From the NCBI RefSeq assembly GCF_950295315.1, contig NC_080181.1:34501375-34565374 (forward strand): a stretch of 64,000 bases of DNA. Reading direction: 5' to 3'. The notes beneath the pieces were generated by a model. It searched no databases, had not been told where the DNA came from, and was given only the letters and a program-made list of their open reading frames with translations. A program made the translations under genes and the position numbers. Of this stretch, positions 1-11,507 are shown one piece after another (positions within the stretch are counted from its first letter, which is position 1; the number at the start of each line of letters is the position of its first letter). Origin of the DNA: Erinaceus europaeus (Eukaryota > Chordata > Mammalia > Eulipotyphla > Erinaceidae).

Positions 1-502
1 ACCCAAATTAAGTTATAGTAGCCTCCTTGGTGTCTAAGGACACCTTATTGGCTGGCCTGCTAAAGGCAGGAAATCTTATTGTCTCCAGGTGAATGCATTC
101 AGAGCTCAGAGGCTAGCAGCTTCCGGGAAACCCCCGCCCCCAGACTTTTTTAAAGGATTTCTCGAAAATGGAAACTAGCTCTAAGTCCTTTGATCCAATA
201 AGAGCTATACTCAAGAAGTCTTTGGATCCGCCCTCGGGGTCACGGTGGACCCTGGAGACTCCCAAGAGAAAGCCCCCGAGCTAATCGCCTTGCCCGGCGC
301 CTGGGAAGTCTGGAGCCCCACTAGTCCGTGTCACCTTTACTCTAATTCTTAACCCAAATTAAATTATAATAACCTCTTTGGTGTCACCCCTTATTGACTG
401 GCCTGCTAAAGGCAGAAAATCCTACCGTTGCCGACGACGCGATCGGAGCACTCGCTGCTAGCAGCTTCTCAGTCCGCCATTTTCCTGCACTCCCCGGACA
501 TT
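1..502 (-). mobile_element. L1 5' UTR, element continues off the left edge
   Basis: This is the 5' UTR of a minus-strand L1 whose 5' end lies near 502. Read on the minus strand it matches the L1 starts at 38180 (minus) and 59285 (plus), including the ATGGCGG-type start motif and the segment about a CTTTAGCAGGCCAG core. That core occurs twice, near 404 and near 57, about 350 bp apart, so the UTR holds at least two related monomers. It is rich in CpG, unlike the older L1 copies here, which suggests a young or recently methylated promoter. The ORFs would lie left of the window. Confidence 0.75.
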
Positions 503-726
503 TTTTATAACCATATTTAATCTACGTTGTGTTTCATTTGGTAAATAAAATATTCAGAGGAAAAATATTCTCATCCCATTACATGTGACTTTTAATTGCC
601 ATGCTATTAAGCAGGAGAAAGAGAGGATTAGAATTTATACAAAGTAGAAGAAGATTCTATAATAGGAGAACATATGTTTGTTAAGTGCTGATAGTAAGAA
701 GTCATGTACCAGGGGCCACCTAGAGG
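503..726. other. Unrecognised AT-rich sequence
   Basis: No repeat, exon or structured RNA recognised. It ends at the left target-site duplication of the next L1. Confidence 0.5.
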
Positions 727-734
727 TAGAACTC

Positions 735-2336
735 TTTAAAAAGTTTGAGACAATCAATTTTTATACTCTCATATTAATACAATAGTGATTTATATGACTA
801 CAAATTAATAGGAGTGTACATAAACACTATTCCCACCACCAAAAGACTGTGTCCCATCCCATCCTGACCCCCCGCTGCCTGGGGAAGCCAAACATCCACT
901 CTCACACTCAACCCAGTCTTACCACCGAGTCCTGGGTGGGGCAAGATCAAATGGGAGTCCTGAGAGGAGGAATGAGAGCTGAGGGGTATAGAGGACTGTG
1001 CCAAAGACACAGCAACTTAATTTTGTTTGAGGCATATATATATACTTCACATCACCAGCTATACAATAGGCAAGTGGTTACATAAGTTCAAGCAGCACCT
1101 GGTATTTACGAACTTCTTCTATATGTTTTGGTTTATTCAGCAGCCAGCAAAACTAAGGTCAGGTCAGAATGTTCTGCTAATGTTTGCAGCATAACTGGGG
1201 AGGTTGCGGGTTCAACCAAAGGCCATGGTGTTCTTTCCCATGCTTCCTCCCGGCAGCCTTGTTTATCAAGGGCCTGATGGAGACTTGCCTTTTGATGGTC
1301 CTCTACAACCCAGGGTTTTTACTTTGGTGCCCTACTCCAGATTTAGTCAAATCCTGCTTTTAGTTTCCCTTTTCTGTTCTTTCTCAACTTCTGTTTATGA
1401 GTGAGATTGTCCCATAATCATCTTTATCTTTATCTTTCTGACTTAGCTCATTTAACATAATTCCTTCTAGCTCTATCCAAGATGGGTCAAAGAAAGTGAG
1501 TTCATTGTTATTAATAGCTATTTAGTATTCCATTGTGTATATATACCACAGCTTTCTCAGCCACACATCTGTTGTTGGGCATGTGGGTTGCTTCCAGGTT
1601 TTAGCTATTATGAATTGAGCTGCATAGATGTACAAATAAGTTTTTGGTTGGGTGTTATGGAGTCCTTAGGGTATATCCCCAGGAGTGGAATTACTGAATC
1701 ATATGGAAGGTCCATGTCTAGCCTTCTGAGAGTTCTCCAGACTGCTCTCCACAGAGGCTGTACCAATTTACATTCCTACCAGAAGTGCAGAAGGGTTCCT
1801 CCCACAGCCTCTCCAAAATTTGTTGCTGCTGTCCGTTTTGATGTATGCCATTCTCACAGGGGTGAGGTGGTATCTCAATGTTGTCTTTATTTGCATTTCT
1901 CTGACAATCAGCAACCTGGATCAGTTTTTCATGTGTTTGTTACCCTTTTGGATCTTTTCTGTAGTGAAAGTTCTGTTCATATCTTCTGCCCATTTTTGGG
2001 TGGGGTCATTTGCTTTTTTGGTGCTAAGTTTGCTGAGCTCTTTGTATATTTTGGTTATTAGTCTCTTGTCTAATGTAAGGGATGTGAAGATCTTCTCCCA
2101 TTTGTGAGGGGTCTCCTTGGTTGTGTAATAGTTTCTTTGGCTGTGAGAAGCTTTGCTGTTTGTTATAGTCCCATTGATTTGTTTCTGTTTTATTCTTCCT
2201 TGCAGTTGGGTTTGTATCATCATAGATATCCTTGAGGTTTAGGTGGGAAAGTGTTCCACCAATGTTTTCCTCTAAGTATTTGACAGTTTCTGGTTTTGTC
2301 AGTGTTTCCTTTTTATAAATAAAAAAGAAATAAAAA
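735..2336 (+). mobile_element. 5'-inverted (twin-primed) L1 insertion
   Basis: Positions 735 to about 2296 are L1 3' UTR and ORF2 C-terminal sequence on the minus strand. About 2297-2336 is the extreme L1 3' tip and A-rich tail on the plus strand. Opposed segments sharing one tail are the signature of twin priming. An 8-bp direct repeat, TAGAACTC, flanks the unit exactly at 727-734 and 2337-2344. The ORF2 remnant is decayed; the long frames across it on the plus strand are antisense. An LTR-like insert interrupts it at 917-1307. Confidence 0.75.
917..1307 (-). mobile_element. LTR-like insertion (391 bp) inside L1 3' UTR
   Basis: This block interrupts sequence that is continuous in the L1 copy at about 31620-31720. 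It is bounded by a perfect 6-bp direct repeat ACCCAG at 911-916 and 1308-1313. On the minus strand it begins TGTAGAGG and carries an AATAAA-type signal near 1130. It ends in GA rather than CA. Size, start, poly(A) signal and 6-bp duplication suit a solo LTR of class II-like integration. I do not recognise the family. Confidence 0.5.
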
Positions 2337-2588
2337 TAGAACTCACATGCTAGGGCTACCATGAACAAGACACTGCAAACTCAGGTCCTTATACATGGTA
2401 ATATGTGTGCTCAGCTGGATGTACCACTGCTCAACTAACTTCTACCTGTTTAATTAAAAAATAAAAAGTAGTATTATTTGATTCTTTTGTCTTTATTTTT
2501 TGAGTATTTATTGTGAGTTTTTATTTATGAATGTGTTATGTTTGTATAAAACATCTATTTTATGTAAGATGTGATGCATCTATATTTT

Positions 2589-2794
2589 TTATATTTATTT
2601 TCCCTTTTTGTTGCCCTTGTTGTTTTTTTTCATTGTTGTTGTAGTTATTATTGTTGTTGTTGATATCATCATTGTTAGATAGGCTAGAGAGAAATGGAGA
2701 TAGGAGGGGACAGAGAGGGGGAGAGAAAGATAGACACCCACAGACCTGCTTGACTGACTGTGAAAGGACTCCCCTACAGGTGGGGAGCCAGGGG
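2589..2794 (-). mobile_element. tRNA-derived SINE (family A), 5'-truncated
   Basis: T/AAT-rich tail, then the C/T-rich and CCTGCAGGT-type core read backwards, ending at the CTCCCCACCTG point of the family. Flanked by a perfect 13-bp duplication GCATCTATATTTT at 2576-2588 and 2795-2807. The tRNA-like head is missing, so it has no Pol III promoter. Confidence 0.85.
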
Positions 2795-2807
2795 GCATCT
2801 ATATTTT

Positions 2808-3172
2808 AAGATGGCAGAATATTCACTTTTAAAACATATGGAACACTTATTTTTCCTCCCAACTGTATGCTATTTATGTCAGAATTAATATTCTTGACAT
2901 GTATATTCACTAATGTTATTTTAACTGTAGTCACTTTTAAAACTCTTACATTTTGGTCCTAAGAGCTCTCCAGGTATGGTGTCTGCATTGCCATGAATAG
3001 AATGGAAGTTACTATGGCAATAGAGGATGCACTATCCTGTGCTGTCTCTCTATATCTCTTGCTCAATCTGAATGAAAAAGTGACCCTATGAACTATAAAT
3101 CTGTATGTAAATGACCTCCATTCTATAAAACCCCAAATAATTTTATCTTTTATATTGTATTCCTGCCTTAAT
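2808..3172. other. Unrecognised unique sequence
   Basis: AT-rich, no recognisable coding or repeat signal between two SINE insertions. Confidence 0.5.
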
Positions 3173-3182
3173 AGTGGTTTGA

Positions 3183-3393
3183 GGGGCTCAGTGGTGGTGC
3201 ACCTAGCTGAGCACACATGCTACAAGGACCTGGGTTTGAGCCCCCAGTCCCCACCTGCAAGGGGAAGGCTTTGCCAGTGGTGAGGCACATCTGCAGGTGT
3301 CTCTCTGTCTCTCTCCCTCTCTAGCTTCCCTCCTCCTCTCAATTTCTGGCTGTCTATATCCAATAAATAAAGATAATAAAAAATTTTAAAAAG
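3183..3393 (+). mobile_element. tRNA-derived SINE (family B)
   Basis: Head with GTGGTGCACCTAGCTGAGC, a B-box-like GGGTTTGAGCC, the CCCACCTGCA core, a CT-rich stretch and an AATAAATAAAG tail. Flanked by AGTGGTTTGA at 3173-3182 and 3394-3403. Confidence 0.85.
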
Positions 3394-3403
3394 AGTGGTT
3401 TGA

Positions 3404-3939
3404 ATACCACCAACATGATTTTAGAGCAACTTGAGTATGTTTCTACTTTTACAATATATTATGTACTTCTATATGATTCTAGGTTATTGTGTAATTTTGA
3501 ATGATTAGGGTACAAAGGAAATCATCTGATACCTCTCTAGATTCTTGAAAAGCTAGTCAAATAATCAAGTAAGCATCTGTTTTATAGATAAAAGAAAATT
3601 AAGAAATGTTTACTAGTGGCATTTATTCCTATTGTTTAAATAGAGACACAACAAACCTAAATAATCCACCCACATAGTTTCAGACCTTAAACACCTCAGC
3701 TAAGACAATGGTTGTAGGTAAGAAGAATGGGGATGGAATTAAAGTTATGAGGAGAAGACACAATTAACAAAAAGATGCAGACTTAAATTCTGTCTTCTCC
3801 AAGGAGAAGAAATAAGGAGACCACATCTTTTCAGACAGGCCCTTAAGTGGGAGGTTTTCAAACTAGTTTTCTAAAAGCAACCTCAATTTAGCCTTCAGGG
3901 TTCCTTCCACGAAACTGACCTTTTGCCAAATAGATACTT
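3404..3939. other. Unrecognised unique sequence
   Basis: No exon or repeat that I can support. Confidence 0.45.
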
Positions 3940-3959
3940 TGAGGTGGCATATTTTCTTT

Positions 3960-4210
3960 CTTTTCTATCTTTCTTTCTTTCTTTTTTTTTTTTTTTTTTT
4001 TTTTTACAAAATTTATCTTTATTTTTATTGGATAGAGACAGCCAGAAATTGAGAGGAATGGGAAGATAGGGAGAGAGACAGAGAGACACCTGCAGTCTTG
4101 CTTCACCACTCAAGAAGCTTTCCCTCTGCAGATGGGGACTGGGGGCTCAAACCTGGATCCTTGCACACTATAACATGTGCACTCAACCAGGTGTGCCACC
4201 ACCCGGCCCC
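3960..4210 (-). mobile_element. tRNA-derived SINE (family B) with 20-bp target duplication
   Basis: Long oligo-T (the tail read backwards), a GA-rich block and the GTGCCACCACCCGGCCCC head. A perfect 20-bp duplication lies at 3940-3959 and 4211-4230, so this is probably a young insertion. Confidence 0.9.
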
Positions 4211-4264
4211 TGAGGTGGCATATTTTCTTTTACTCCTCTACAATTTCCACTTGGAGAACCTACT

Positions 4265-4404
4265 TTTTATTTTTATATTTTTATTTTAATGTACTTATTT
4301 ATAAAATGGAAACGATGACAAGACCATAGGATAAGAGGGGGTACAATTCCCATCACCAGAGTTCTGTATCCCATCCCTTCCCCTGGTAGCTTTTCTATTC
4401 TTTA
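4265..4404 (-). mobile_element. L1 3' terminal fragment
   Basis: T-rich run followed by the conserved L1 3' end read backwards (ACCATAGGATAAGAGGGG, then the TCTGTATCCCATCCC segment). Strongly 5'-truncated. Confidence 0.7.
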
Positions 4405-5095
4405 ATACTACACTGAGATACCATCTCACACCTGAGAGAATGACTTACACCAACAAATCAGGAAATGATGTTGGAGAGGTTGTAGAGAAAAGGGAACTCT
4501 GCTATACTGCTGGTGGAAATGTAAACTGGTATAGCACCTTTGGAAGACTATATGGAAAGTTTTTAAACAAATAAAAATGGAATTACCTTATGACCCAGCA
4601 GTACCACTCTTAGACATTTATGTAGTGGACACTCAAGCACTAATTCAAAGGGACATATGGACCCATGCACATAGCTGCATTATTCACAATAGCCAAAGAG
4701 TGGAAGCAGCCTAGATACCCATCACTGGACGATTGGCTAAAGAAGATATGGAATATATATTTCATGAAATACTACTCTGCAATCAATAAAGATGATATTG
4801 TGTTCTTTGGGTCAAAATGGATGGAACTGGAGGTGATTATGATTAATTAAATAAAGAAATTATAGACAACTACTAGTTGGCTTCATTCATATTTGGAATC
4901 TCGAGATCAAATTTCATAAACTTGCTCAAAAATGTCCAAACAAAACAGAAGTAAGAAAACTGTAAGACTTGTGAGAACTATGGTGGTTATCTTTGGGAGG
5001 AGAGGGTGGAGACACAGAACTTTGGTATTGGGTGTGCTGTGAAACTATAAATTGCAATCTTACAATCTTGTAACAAATTATTAATAACAAATAAA
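4405..5095 (+). mobile_element. Old L1 ORF2 C-terminus and 3' end, 5'-truncated
   Basis: Plus-strand sequence encodes a decayed ORF2 C-terminus (a PRYPSLDDWLKKIWNIYF-like segment near 4695-4760). A short 3' UTR follows, ending in AACAAATAAAAATG. Its 3' UTR is like the copy at 22430-22600 and differs from the younger L1 tails here, so it is an older subfamily. Confidence 0.65.
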
Positions 5096-5156
5096 AATGA
5101 AAACGAAGACTATTTTTCTTTTGATAAACTGATTATAATTAACTTTGGTGAAATCT

Positions 5157-5845
5157 TTAAAAAATTTTTTATTTATAAGATGGAAATATTGACAATACTA
5201 TAGAATAAGAGGGGTACATTGCCACACAATGCTCATCTCCAGAGCTCTGTACCCAATCTCCTCCCTTGACAACTTCCCTATTTTTTATCCTGGAAGTATG
5301 GACCCAGGATCATTATGGGGTGCAGCAGATGAAAGGTCTGGTTTCTGTAATTGCTTTCCACTGAACATGAGCACTGAAAGGTTGATCCATCAGCCTCTCT
5401 CTCTCTCTTTCTCTAGTGGGGTTGTCTGCCCAAGGAAGTCAGGTTGGTGTCATGATATCATCTGGATCCTGGTGGCTGAAAAAGAGTTAAGATATAATGC
5501 AGAACAAATTGTTGACTAATCATGAACCTAAAGGCAAGAATATTGCAGATGAAGATTTGGGCTCTCCATTTTGGAAAAAGCTAGTAGGTCTATTTTAGGT
5601 ATATTTCAAGGGGGCCATGGTGTTTTTGCCTGAGCCTGACATCTAATATGCAGGTGGACCCAGGTTATTGACTGGGAACATGATGTGGAAAAGGGGCTAG
5701 AAAACTGGATCAGGGAAGAGAATAGCTCCCAAATATGGGAAAATAATATAAGTATTGTTAACTGTAACCCCTACTGGTTTGATCCGGGGCCCGTATTCAG
5801 CATAGGAACTTATGTAACCTCTGCATTCCTATAGGTCTGAGATCT
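5157..5845 (-). mobile_element. L1 3' UTR fragment (long-UTR type)
   Basis: Starts with a T-rich run and the L1 3' tip, then runs through the GAACATGAGCACTGA and GATCCGGGGCCCGTATTCAGC segments, all in reverse. It contains only 3' UTR. The 5' truncation point is close to TAGGTCTGAG. Confidence 0.75.
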
Positions 5846-5997
5846 CGGGTGAGAATATTTTTTAAATATTTAATCTCTTCAGATTTTTATAACCCAGAAA
5901 CCTATATTTACACTTATCTTTCAGATTAGGAAATTTTCTGTCATTGTTTTTCCCCTTCTCCTCCTTCTCTTTGTTGTCAGCAGAACTTTACTGTTCC

Positions 5998-6000
<3 letters not shown>

Positions 6001-6060
<60 letters not shown>
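6001..6060. repeat. Compound microsatellite (AC)n(AG)n
   Basis: About 17 AC units directly followed by about 13 AG units. Confidence 0.95.
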
Positions 6061-6061
<1 letters not shown>

Positions 6062-6119
6062 ACACTGAAGTTTATATCTTTTTCTTTCTGTTATCTCTGA
6101 GATATCTATGAACATATAT

Positions 6120-7590
6120 TGTTTTCATCATGTCAAAGTTTCCATAGGCTTATTTGCTATTTTTTTCCTTTTCTTCTCTGATTGGGTAATTTCAGATGAC
6201 CTACTCTTAAGCTGATGAATTTTTCTAATTTTTTAGTTTAGTCATTATATTCTTCAGCTCCAGAATTTACTTTTTTTTTTAGTATACTGTCTTTGTTGAT
6301 CAAGTCATTTTGTTAATGTTTTATTATCCTTATTTAATTTAGTTGATTATTTGCATAATTTTGTACTTCCTTACATTCCTTAAGATAATTATTTTGAATT
6401 ATTTGTCAGGCAATTAATTAGTAGATCTTCAGTTCTTTGCTTTCAGTCAATAGTGTTTTATTTTATTTCTTTGATATTATCATGCTTCCTTGTTAATTCA
6501 TGATTTTTATATCCTTGCATTGGTGTCTGCACATTTGAAGTAAATATCTCTTCAGGTTATTACAAAGTGACTTTTCCTGGAAAGTTCTTCACCATTATGC
6601 TTATGACAGTGCATGTATGAGATGTCATTCAGTGGGAGGATTTGAACAGACTTATTGCTAGATTTGTATTATAGGATGTTCTGGTGCTAACATAAGCAGT
6701 TGAACAGGCTTTGAACCTGGGTCCATGAGGATTTGTCCTCACTCCATAGGGGTCAGGTAGGCACCAGGCTCCACTGGGACAGAATTGACACCTATATCCA
6801 TCCATGGGGCCAACATGTATCTACAGTGTTGGTCCTAGAAGACTGGGTCTGTGGTATCTGTAATTTGGGTTCATGGAGGTAAGCCTGACATGAGGGCAGA
6901 CCTGGAACCCAAGTTCATGGAATCCAACAGTGTTGAGGTCTTAGAGGTAGCTCTGGACTCTGCATCTTCTGGAACAAACTTGTAGCTTAGGTTCCTGGAG
7001 CTTGGAGCTGGAAATACTGCTCTGTCCTTGGAGTAGTTGTGGATCCTGTAACCACAGGAACGCAATCAGTCAGTCTTCTGAGTTTTAAGTCTGAACAACA
7101 GAGGAGGCCTGCAGATGAAACTTGGGGCTGTAGAGCCTAAGGTTGTACTGGTTGGTCCATTGTTAGTTTGGGATGAAAGTTTGGGACTATAAATTTAAAT
7201 CCAGAGTTCTGGAGATGTAAAAGCCACCCTGGCACTATGGTGAGTTTAGAGTCTGGGAGTATCAGGGGTAAGTGTAGACCCTGGAGTTGTGGGAATTACC
7301 TAGTGCTGTGGTTCACTGGGAGTGGACCTGGTGTTGAGGTTCACAGAGATTTGGATGCCAACTTTGCTTTCCTTCCCCCAAGGGGCAGGTGTCCTTCACC
7401 ATACTGTCTGGGGTAGAGGGAGGGATGTCTGTAGTCATGAAACTGTGTTTTTTCACTATCTTCAGTGTGAATCTTCAATGCTTGTGAAGGTATTTTCATG
7501 CATGGGTAGTTGTTCAAATTAATGTTTCTGAGGGGAGATTAATAATGCTCAAAACTCCTATACTGACACCTTGCTATATCACTCTGCCCT
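6120..7590 (-). mobile_element. Ancient L1 (L1M-like) 5' region
   Basis: About 6340-6560 resembles, in reverse, the AT-rich ancient mammalian L1 5' part (motifs such as TATCCTTGCATTGGTGTCTG and ATTTGAAGTAAATATCTC). About 6590-7500 shows degenerate G-rich reiterations of the type GGACCTGGTGTTGAGGTTC. About 7530-7585 resembles the ancient L1 start (ACTCCTATACTGACACCTTG). Assigned from memory of L1M consensus sequences; highly diverged and non-coding. Confidence 0.5.
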
Positions 7591-8160
7591 ATAATGTTAC
7601 TTGATGAATCTGGCAAGTCTACCACATAAAGACAGTGTGTAGTATGAATTCACTCTCCCTAGGAGCAGTGGATGCAGGCATGTTAGGAGCCTGGCTATAA
7701 AGCAGAGATAGGAACAGACAGTCCTTGAAAGAGTTGACAATTTACATGTATTATGCACTACTATGGCAGAAGTCTTCAATATAATTTTACATTTTTGAAA
7801 GAAGTTGGGTGACTTAGACATTGTGGGATTAAACTTGACCACTTCCTGTGTGTCCTCAAGTATTGGCCAGAATCAGCTCTACTTTGAGACAAATTCCAAC
7901 AGCACAGATCAAAATGGGCAGCTGGACAAGGCTTTTATGCCATACCCATGCCAACTTTATGATTAATTGTTTATCAAATGTCCTGCTCTGACTCAGAGAA
8001 CTACATGGCTGATACTGCCCACTCCTCCCTCTTCTGCACTACTCCAACATCATTGGTGAACCTATCTATGTCTACTGAAGTTTCTTCCTCAGATTTTACT
8101 CACTGAATTTGGGTGAGTGAACTTTCTTATTTTCAGGAACAACAGCTGGTCAGCATTGAA
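7591..8160. other. Unrecognised unique sequence
   Basis: No repeat or exon that I can support before the GA microsatellite. Confidence 0.45.
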
Positions 8161-8167
8161 AGAGAAG

Positions 8168-8208
<41 letters not shown>

Positions 8209-8213
8209 TTCAC
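8161..8213. repeat. (GA)n microsatellite
   Basis: Nearly pure GAGAGA run with one AAGC interruption at its start. Confidence 0.95.
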
Positions 8214-8317
8214 ATAGAGAGGGAGAGCACTGAATAATTTCATAAGCTCTAAATTCTGAGGCCAGATCTAACCACCTCACAAATTGTTCCTAAATAATTA
8301 CATAATTTAATGCAGTG

Positions 8318-8614
8318 AATTGTGTTTCCCTGAAAGTTCTGTGTTGCAGCCCTTCTTTCCAGTGTTAGGTCTTTAGAAACAGGCCTTTGGGAGATTAAGT
8401 TTAGAGGAAGTCATGATGTGCTATAGTAAGAGATCAGAGGGCTGTCTGTCCCCCATGTAAAGACACAGGGAGAAGACAGATCAGCAGACAGGAGGACAGC
8501 TCTCACCAGAGCCCAGTAAGACTCTAGCCTCCAAAACTGTGGAAAAATGAATGTCTGCTGTTTCAACCATCTAGTCTATAGTACTTTTAAAATCACATTT
8601 GGTGCTGACTAAGG
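8318..8614 (+). mobile_element. MaLR-type LTR (MLT1-like)
   Basis: The order of motifs matches MLT1-type LTRs as I know them: CCTTTGGGAGATTAAGTTTAG, a GTAAAGACACAGGGAGAAG segment, CTCTCACCAGAGCCCA, GCCTCCAAAACTGTG, a mutated AATAAA position, AACCATCTAGTCTATAGTA, and a GCTGACTAAGGA end. Ancient and non-coding. The L1 insertion at 8620 used its last bases as target site. Confidence 0.7.
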
Positions 8615-8619
8615 ATTCT

Positions 8620-10461
8620 TAAAAAAAATTTTATTTATGAAAAGGAAACATTGACTAAACCATAGGATAAGAGGGGTACAACTTCACACAATTCCCACCA
8701 TCAGACCTCCATATCCCATCTCCTCCCCTGATAGCTTTCCTACTCTTTAACCCTCTGGAAGTATGGACCCAAGATCATTGTGGGATGCAGAAGGTGGAAG
8801 GTCTGGATTCTATAATTGCTTCCCCGATGAACATGGGCATTGACAAGTTGATCCATACTCCCAGCCTGTCTCTCTTTTTCTTTGGTGAGGAAGGGCTCTG
8901 GGGAAGCAGAGCTCCAAGGCACATTGGTGGGGTTGTCTGTCCTGGGAAGTCTGGTTGCATCCTGCTAGCAGTTGGAATCTGGTGGATGAAAAGAGAGTTA
9001 ACATACAAAGCTAAACAAATTGTTGAACAGTCATGGACCTAAAGGCTGGAATAGTAAAGATGAAGTGCTGGGGGGGGTTCCTCCATTTTGTAGACATCTA
9101 ATAGGCATATTTTAGTTATATTTCAAAGGGCCTGTAGCTATACTAGTGTTTTTTGTTTGTTTGTTTTTTGCCTGAGCCTGAAATCTGATATACAGGTGGA
9201 TCCAAGTTATTGTCTGGGGAGATGATGCCTTGGCTGGGAAAAGGAAAAGGGTATAAGTATTGTTGACTGTAAACCTCATCAATTTGATGTGATCTGGGGC
9301 CCATAATTAGCTTAGGAGCCTGTGTGACCTCTGCATCCCTGTAGATCCATCCTCACATTCTGTGGTCATGAGTAGGAACATTCCATGCTGCCTCAATATC
9401 GACCCATTTTCCTCAGGTGTAGCATAGAGTATGTTGTGCATCCTCCCTTTGGAAGATGGAACTTTTTCTACCATTGTTCATCCAAGTTGAGGGCAAGGTC
9501 CTAAGGGGGTATATTTTGCTGTTCCTGATAGAAATGACCTGTACCAATGGAGAGAGGAATTTATTCAAGTTCTAGGCCCATAAAATCTGTTTGTGAATCT
9601 CAGGATTCACCGATTAGGGCCCCAACTGGTGAAATGGCTTGACTAAAGAGTCATCGTTAAAGTACGCCAGTCTCTTGCTCTTTTTCAGCTTTTGCAGTCC
9701 TTGCTTTGCTAAGGTTAGCTTTGGAGTGAGTGAGAGAACTGTAATAGGAGGTAGGTGAGCAGGGTATCTAAGTCTAAGTGTACGCTATTATGAACTTGAC
9801 ACTGACTCACTAAAGACTATTGTGTATTTTTGCTTTCAGGTATATATTTTTGCCCTAATTTATGGATACATGTGAGCATGCAGAAGAATGAAACTGAACC
9901 ACCTTATCTCATAGAAACAAAAATCAACTCCAATTGGATCAAGGATCTGGATGTTAGACCAGAAACTATCAAATACTTAGAGGAAAACATTGGTGAAACA
10001 CTTTCCCACCTAAACCTCAAGGACAACTTTGAAGATACAAACCCAGTTGCAAGGAAGACTAAAACAAAATCAATGGGACTATATCAAATTGAAAAGCTTC
10101 TGTACAGCCAAAGAAACTATCACACAAATAAAGAAACACCTCACAGAATGGGAGAAGACCTTCACATGCCATACATAGATTGACAAGAGACTAATAAGCA
10201 AAATATACAAAGAGCTCAGCAAACTTAGCACCAAAAAAGCAAATGACCCATCCAAAAATGGGCAGAGGAGATGAACAAAACATTCACTTTAGAGGAGATC
10301 CAAAAGGCTAACAAGCATGAAAAATTACTCCAGGTCACTGACTGTCAGAGAAATGAAAATAAAGACAACATTGAGATACTACCTCAACCTGTGAGAATGG
10401 CATACATCAAAAAGGACAGCAGCAGCAAATGCTGGAAGGCTGTGCAGACAGAGGAACCCTT
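8620..10461 (-). mobile_element. 5'-inverted (twin-primed) L1 insertion
   Basis: 8620 to about 9875 is L1 3' UTR (long type) read backwards from its tail. At about 9876 the sequence switches to plus-strand ORF2 (the segment encoding [30 protein letters not shown]) and continues to 10461. The last part of ORF2 and the first part of the 3' UTR, roughly 1 kb, are missing at the switch. The unit is flanked by a 15-bp duplication with one mismatch, CTGACTAAGGATTCT at 8605-8619 and CTGACTAAAGATTCT at 10462-10476. Confidence 0.85.
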
Positions 10462-10476
10462 CTGACTAAAGATTCT

Positions 10477-11134
10477 ATGGTGTCTATAAATTATGGAAAC
10501 GTAGATATCTGTTAATAGTACTAGACCATATTAAATGACCAATTCTTGCCTCTTCTGAATTTTGCAAGTTGTGGAAGGGTCACTCTAAATGTTTTAACAG
10601 AATGGGGTGCAAACCATTGGGACAGACCATTGAGAGGTTGGTGGAGGGTAATTGCCCAGTCTGAAATGGATGAAGTACCTGAGTGGAAAAGATTTAATGC
10701 TAAAATATCCAAAATCCCTTGATATTCCATATCATCCGAAAAGGGATAGGAATATTTCTGGAAACTAGAAATGAAGGAATTCTGAGTCAGTATCTCACAG
10801 ATGCAATCATGAAGCTAGTGGACATACTTCATAAATGCACTCTGCAGAATGCAATGCATTTGGAAAGGGTGCTGGTGGAGTTTACAGACTTACTAGGCTG
10901 CATAACTGGAGGGGATACATGAGTGCATGTATAAGGTTGGAGAAGAAGTTGCAGGAGAGCATCACACTCACTGCATCTTTGTACTGGATGTTGTACTGAA
11001 CGTTGCTAATGAAGCTAGCATGTAATGTCATCAACCAGATCATAACCATTCATTACCTATATAGTCATTTATTATCTATGTGTCTAGAATTTGTGGTCAT
11101 TATGTAGCTTAAGTTTCTGTATGTACCTTAAAAG
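10477..11134. other. Unrecognised unique sequence
   Basis: No repeat, exon or RNA gene recognised. Confidence 0.45.
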
Positions 11135-11144
11135 TCAAGTTCAC

Positions 11145-11497
11145 TGGGGCTGGGTGGTGGCTCATGTAGTAGAGCAGAGAACATGTGTTACAATGCTTGA
11201 GGACCTGGTTTCAAGTCCCCAGTTTCCATCTGTAGGTAGCAACCATCATGAGCAGTGGAGCAGTTCTGTAGGTGTCTTTCTTTCTGTCTCTTATCTTATC
11301 TTCTCTCTTTCCCTCTCTGCCTCTCTGTCTCTTACCCTCTATCAAAAAGGGAGATTACAATCTTATAACCTAATTAAAAATAAAGAAAGAAAAATTAGAA
11401 TAAATAAAAAATAGAATAAAAAAAAAGTGAAGGAAAGCCACCAGAGGCAATAGGTACCAAGTTCTACCACTAACCCTGATGACAAAACAAAAAAACT
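11145..11497 (+). mobile_element. Composite tRNA-derived SINE (family B plus 3' unit)
   Basis: Family-B head (GGGGCTGGGTGGTGGCTC), weak B-box, CT-rich block, A-rich linker, then a second unit and a terminal A-run. A 10-bp direct repeat TCAAGTTCAC at 11135-11144 and 11498-11507 brackets it. Confidence 0.7.
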
Positions 11498-11507
11498 TCA
11501 AGTTCAC

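Noticed and set aside
3895..4113. Lysine-rich frame with a poly-K run
   Set aside because: Produced by the oligo-T tail of a reversed SINE.
4265..5095. A fourth twin-primed L1 formed by 4265-4404 (minus) and 4405-5095 (plus)
   Set aside because: Both parts carry their own, different L1 3' ends, so they are two elements; no shared target duplication was found.
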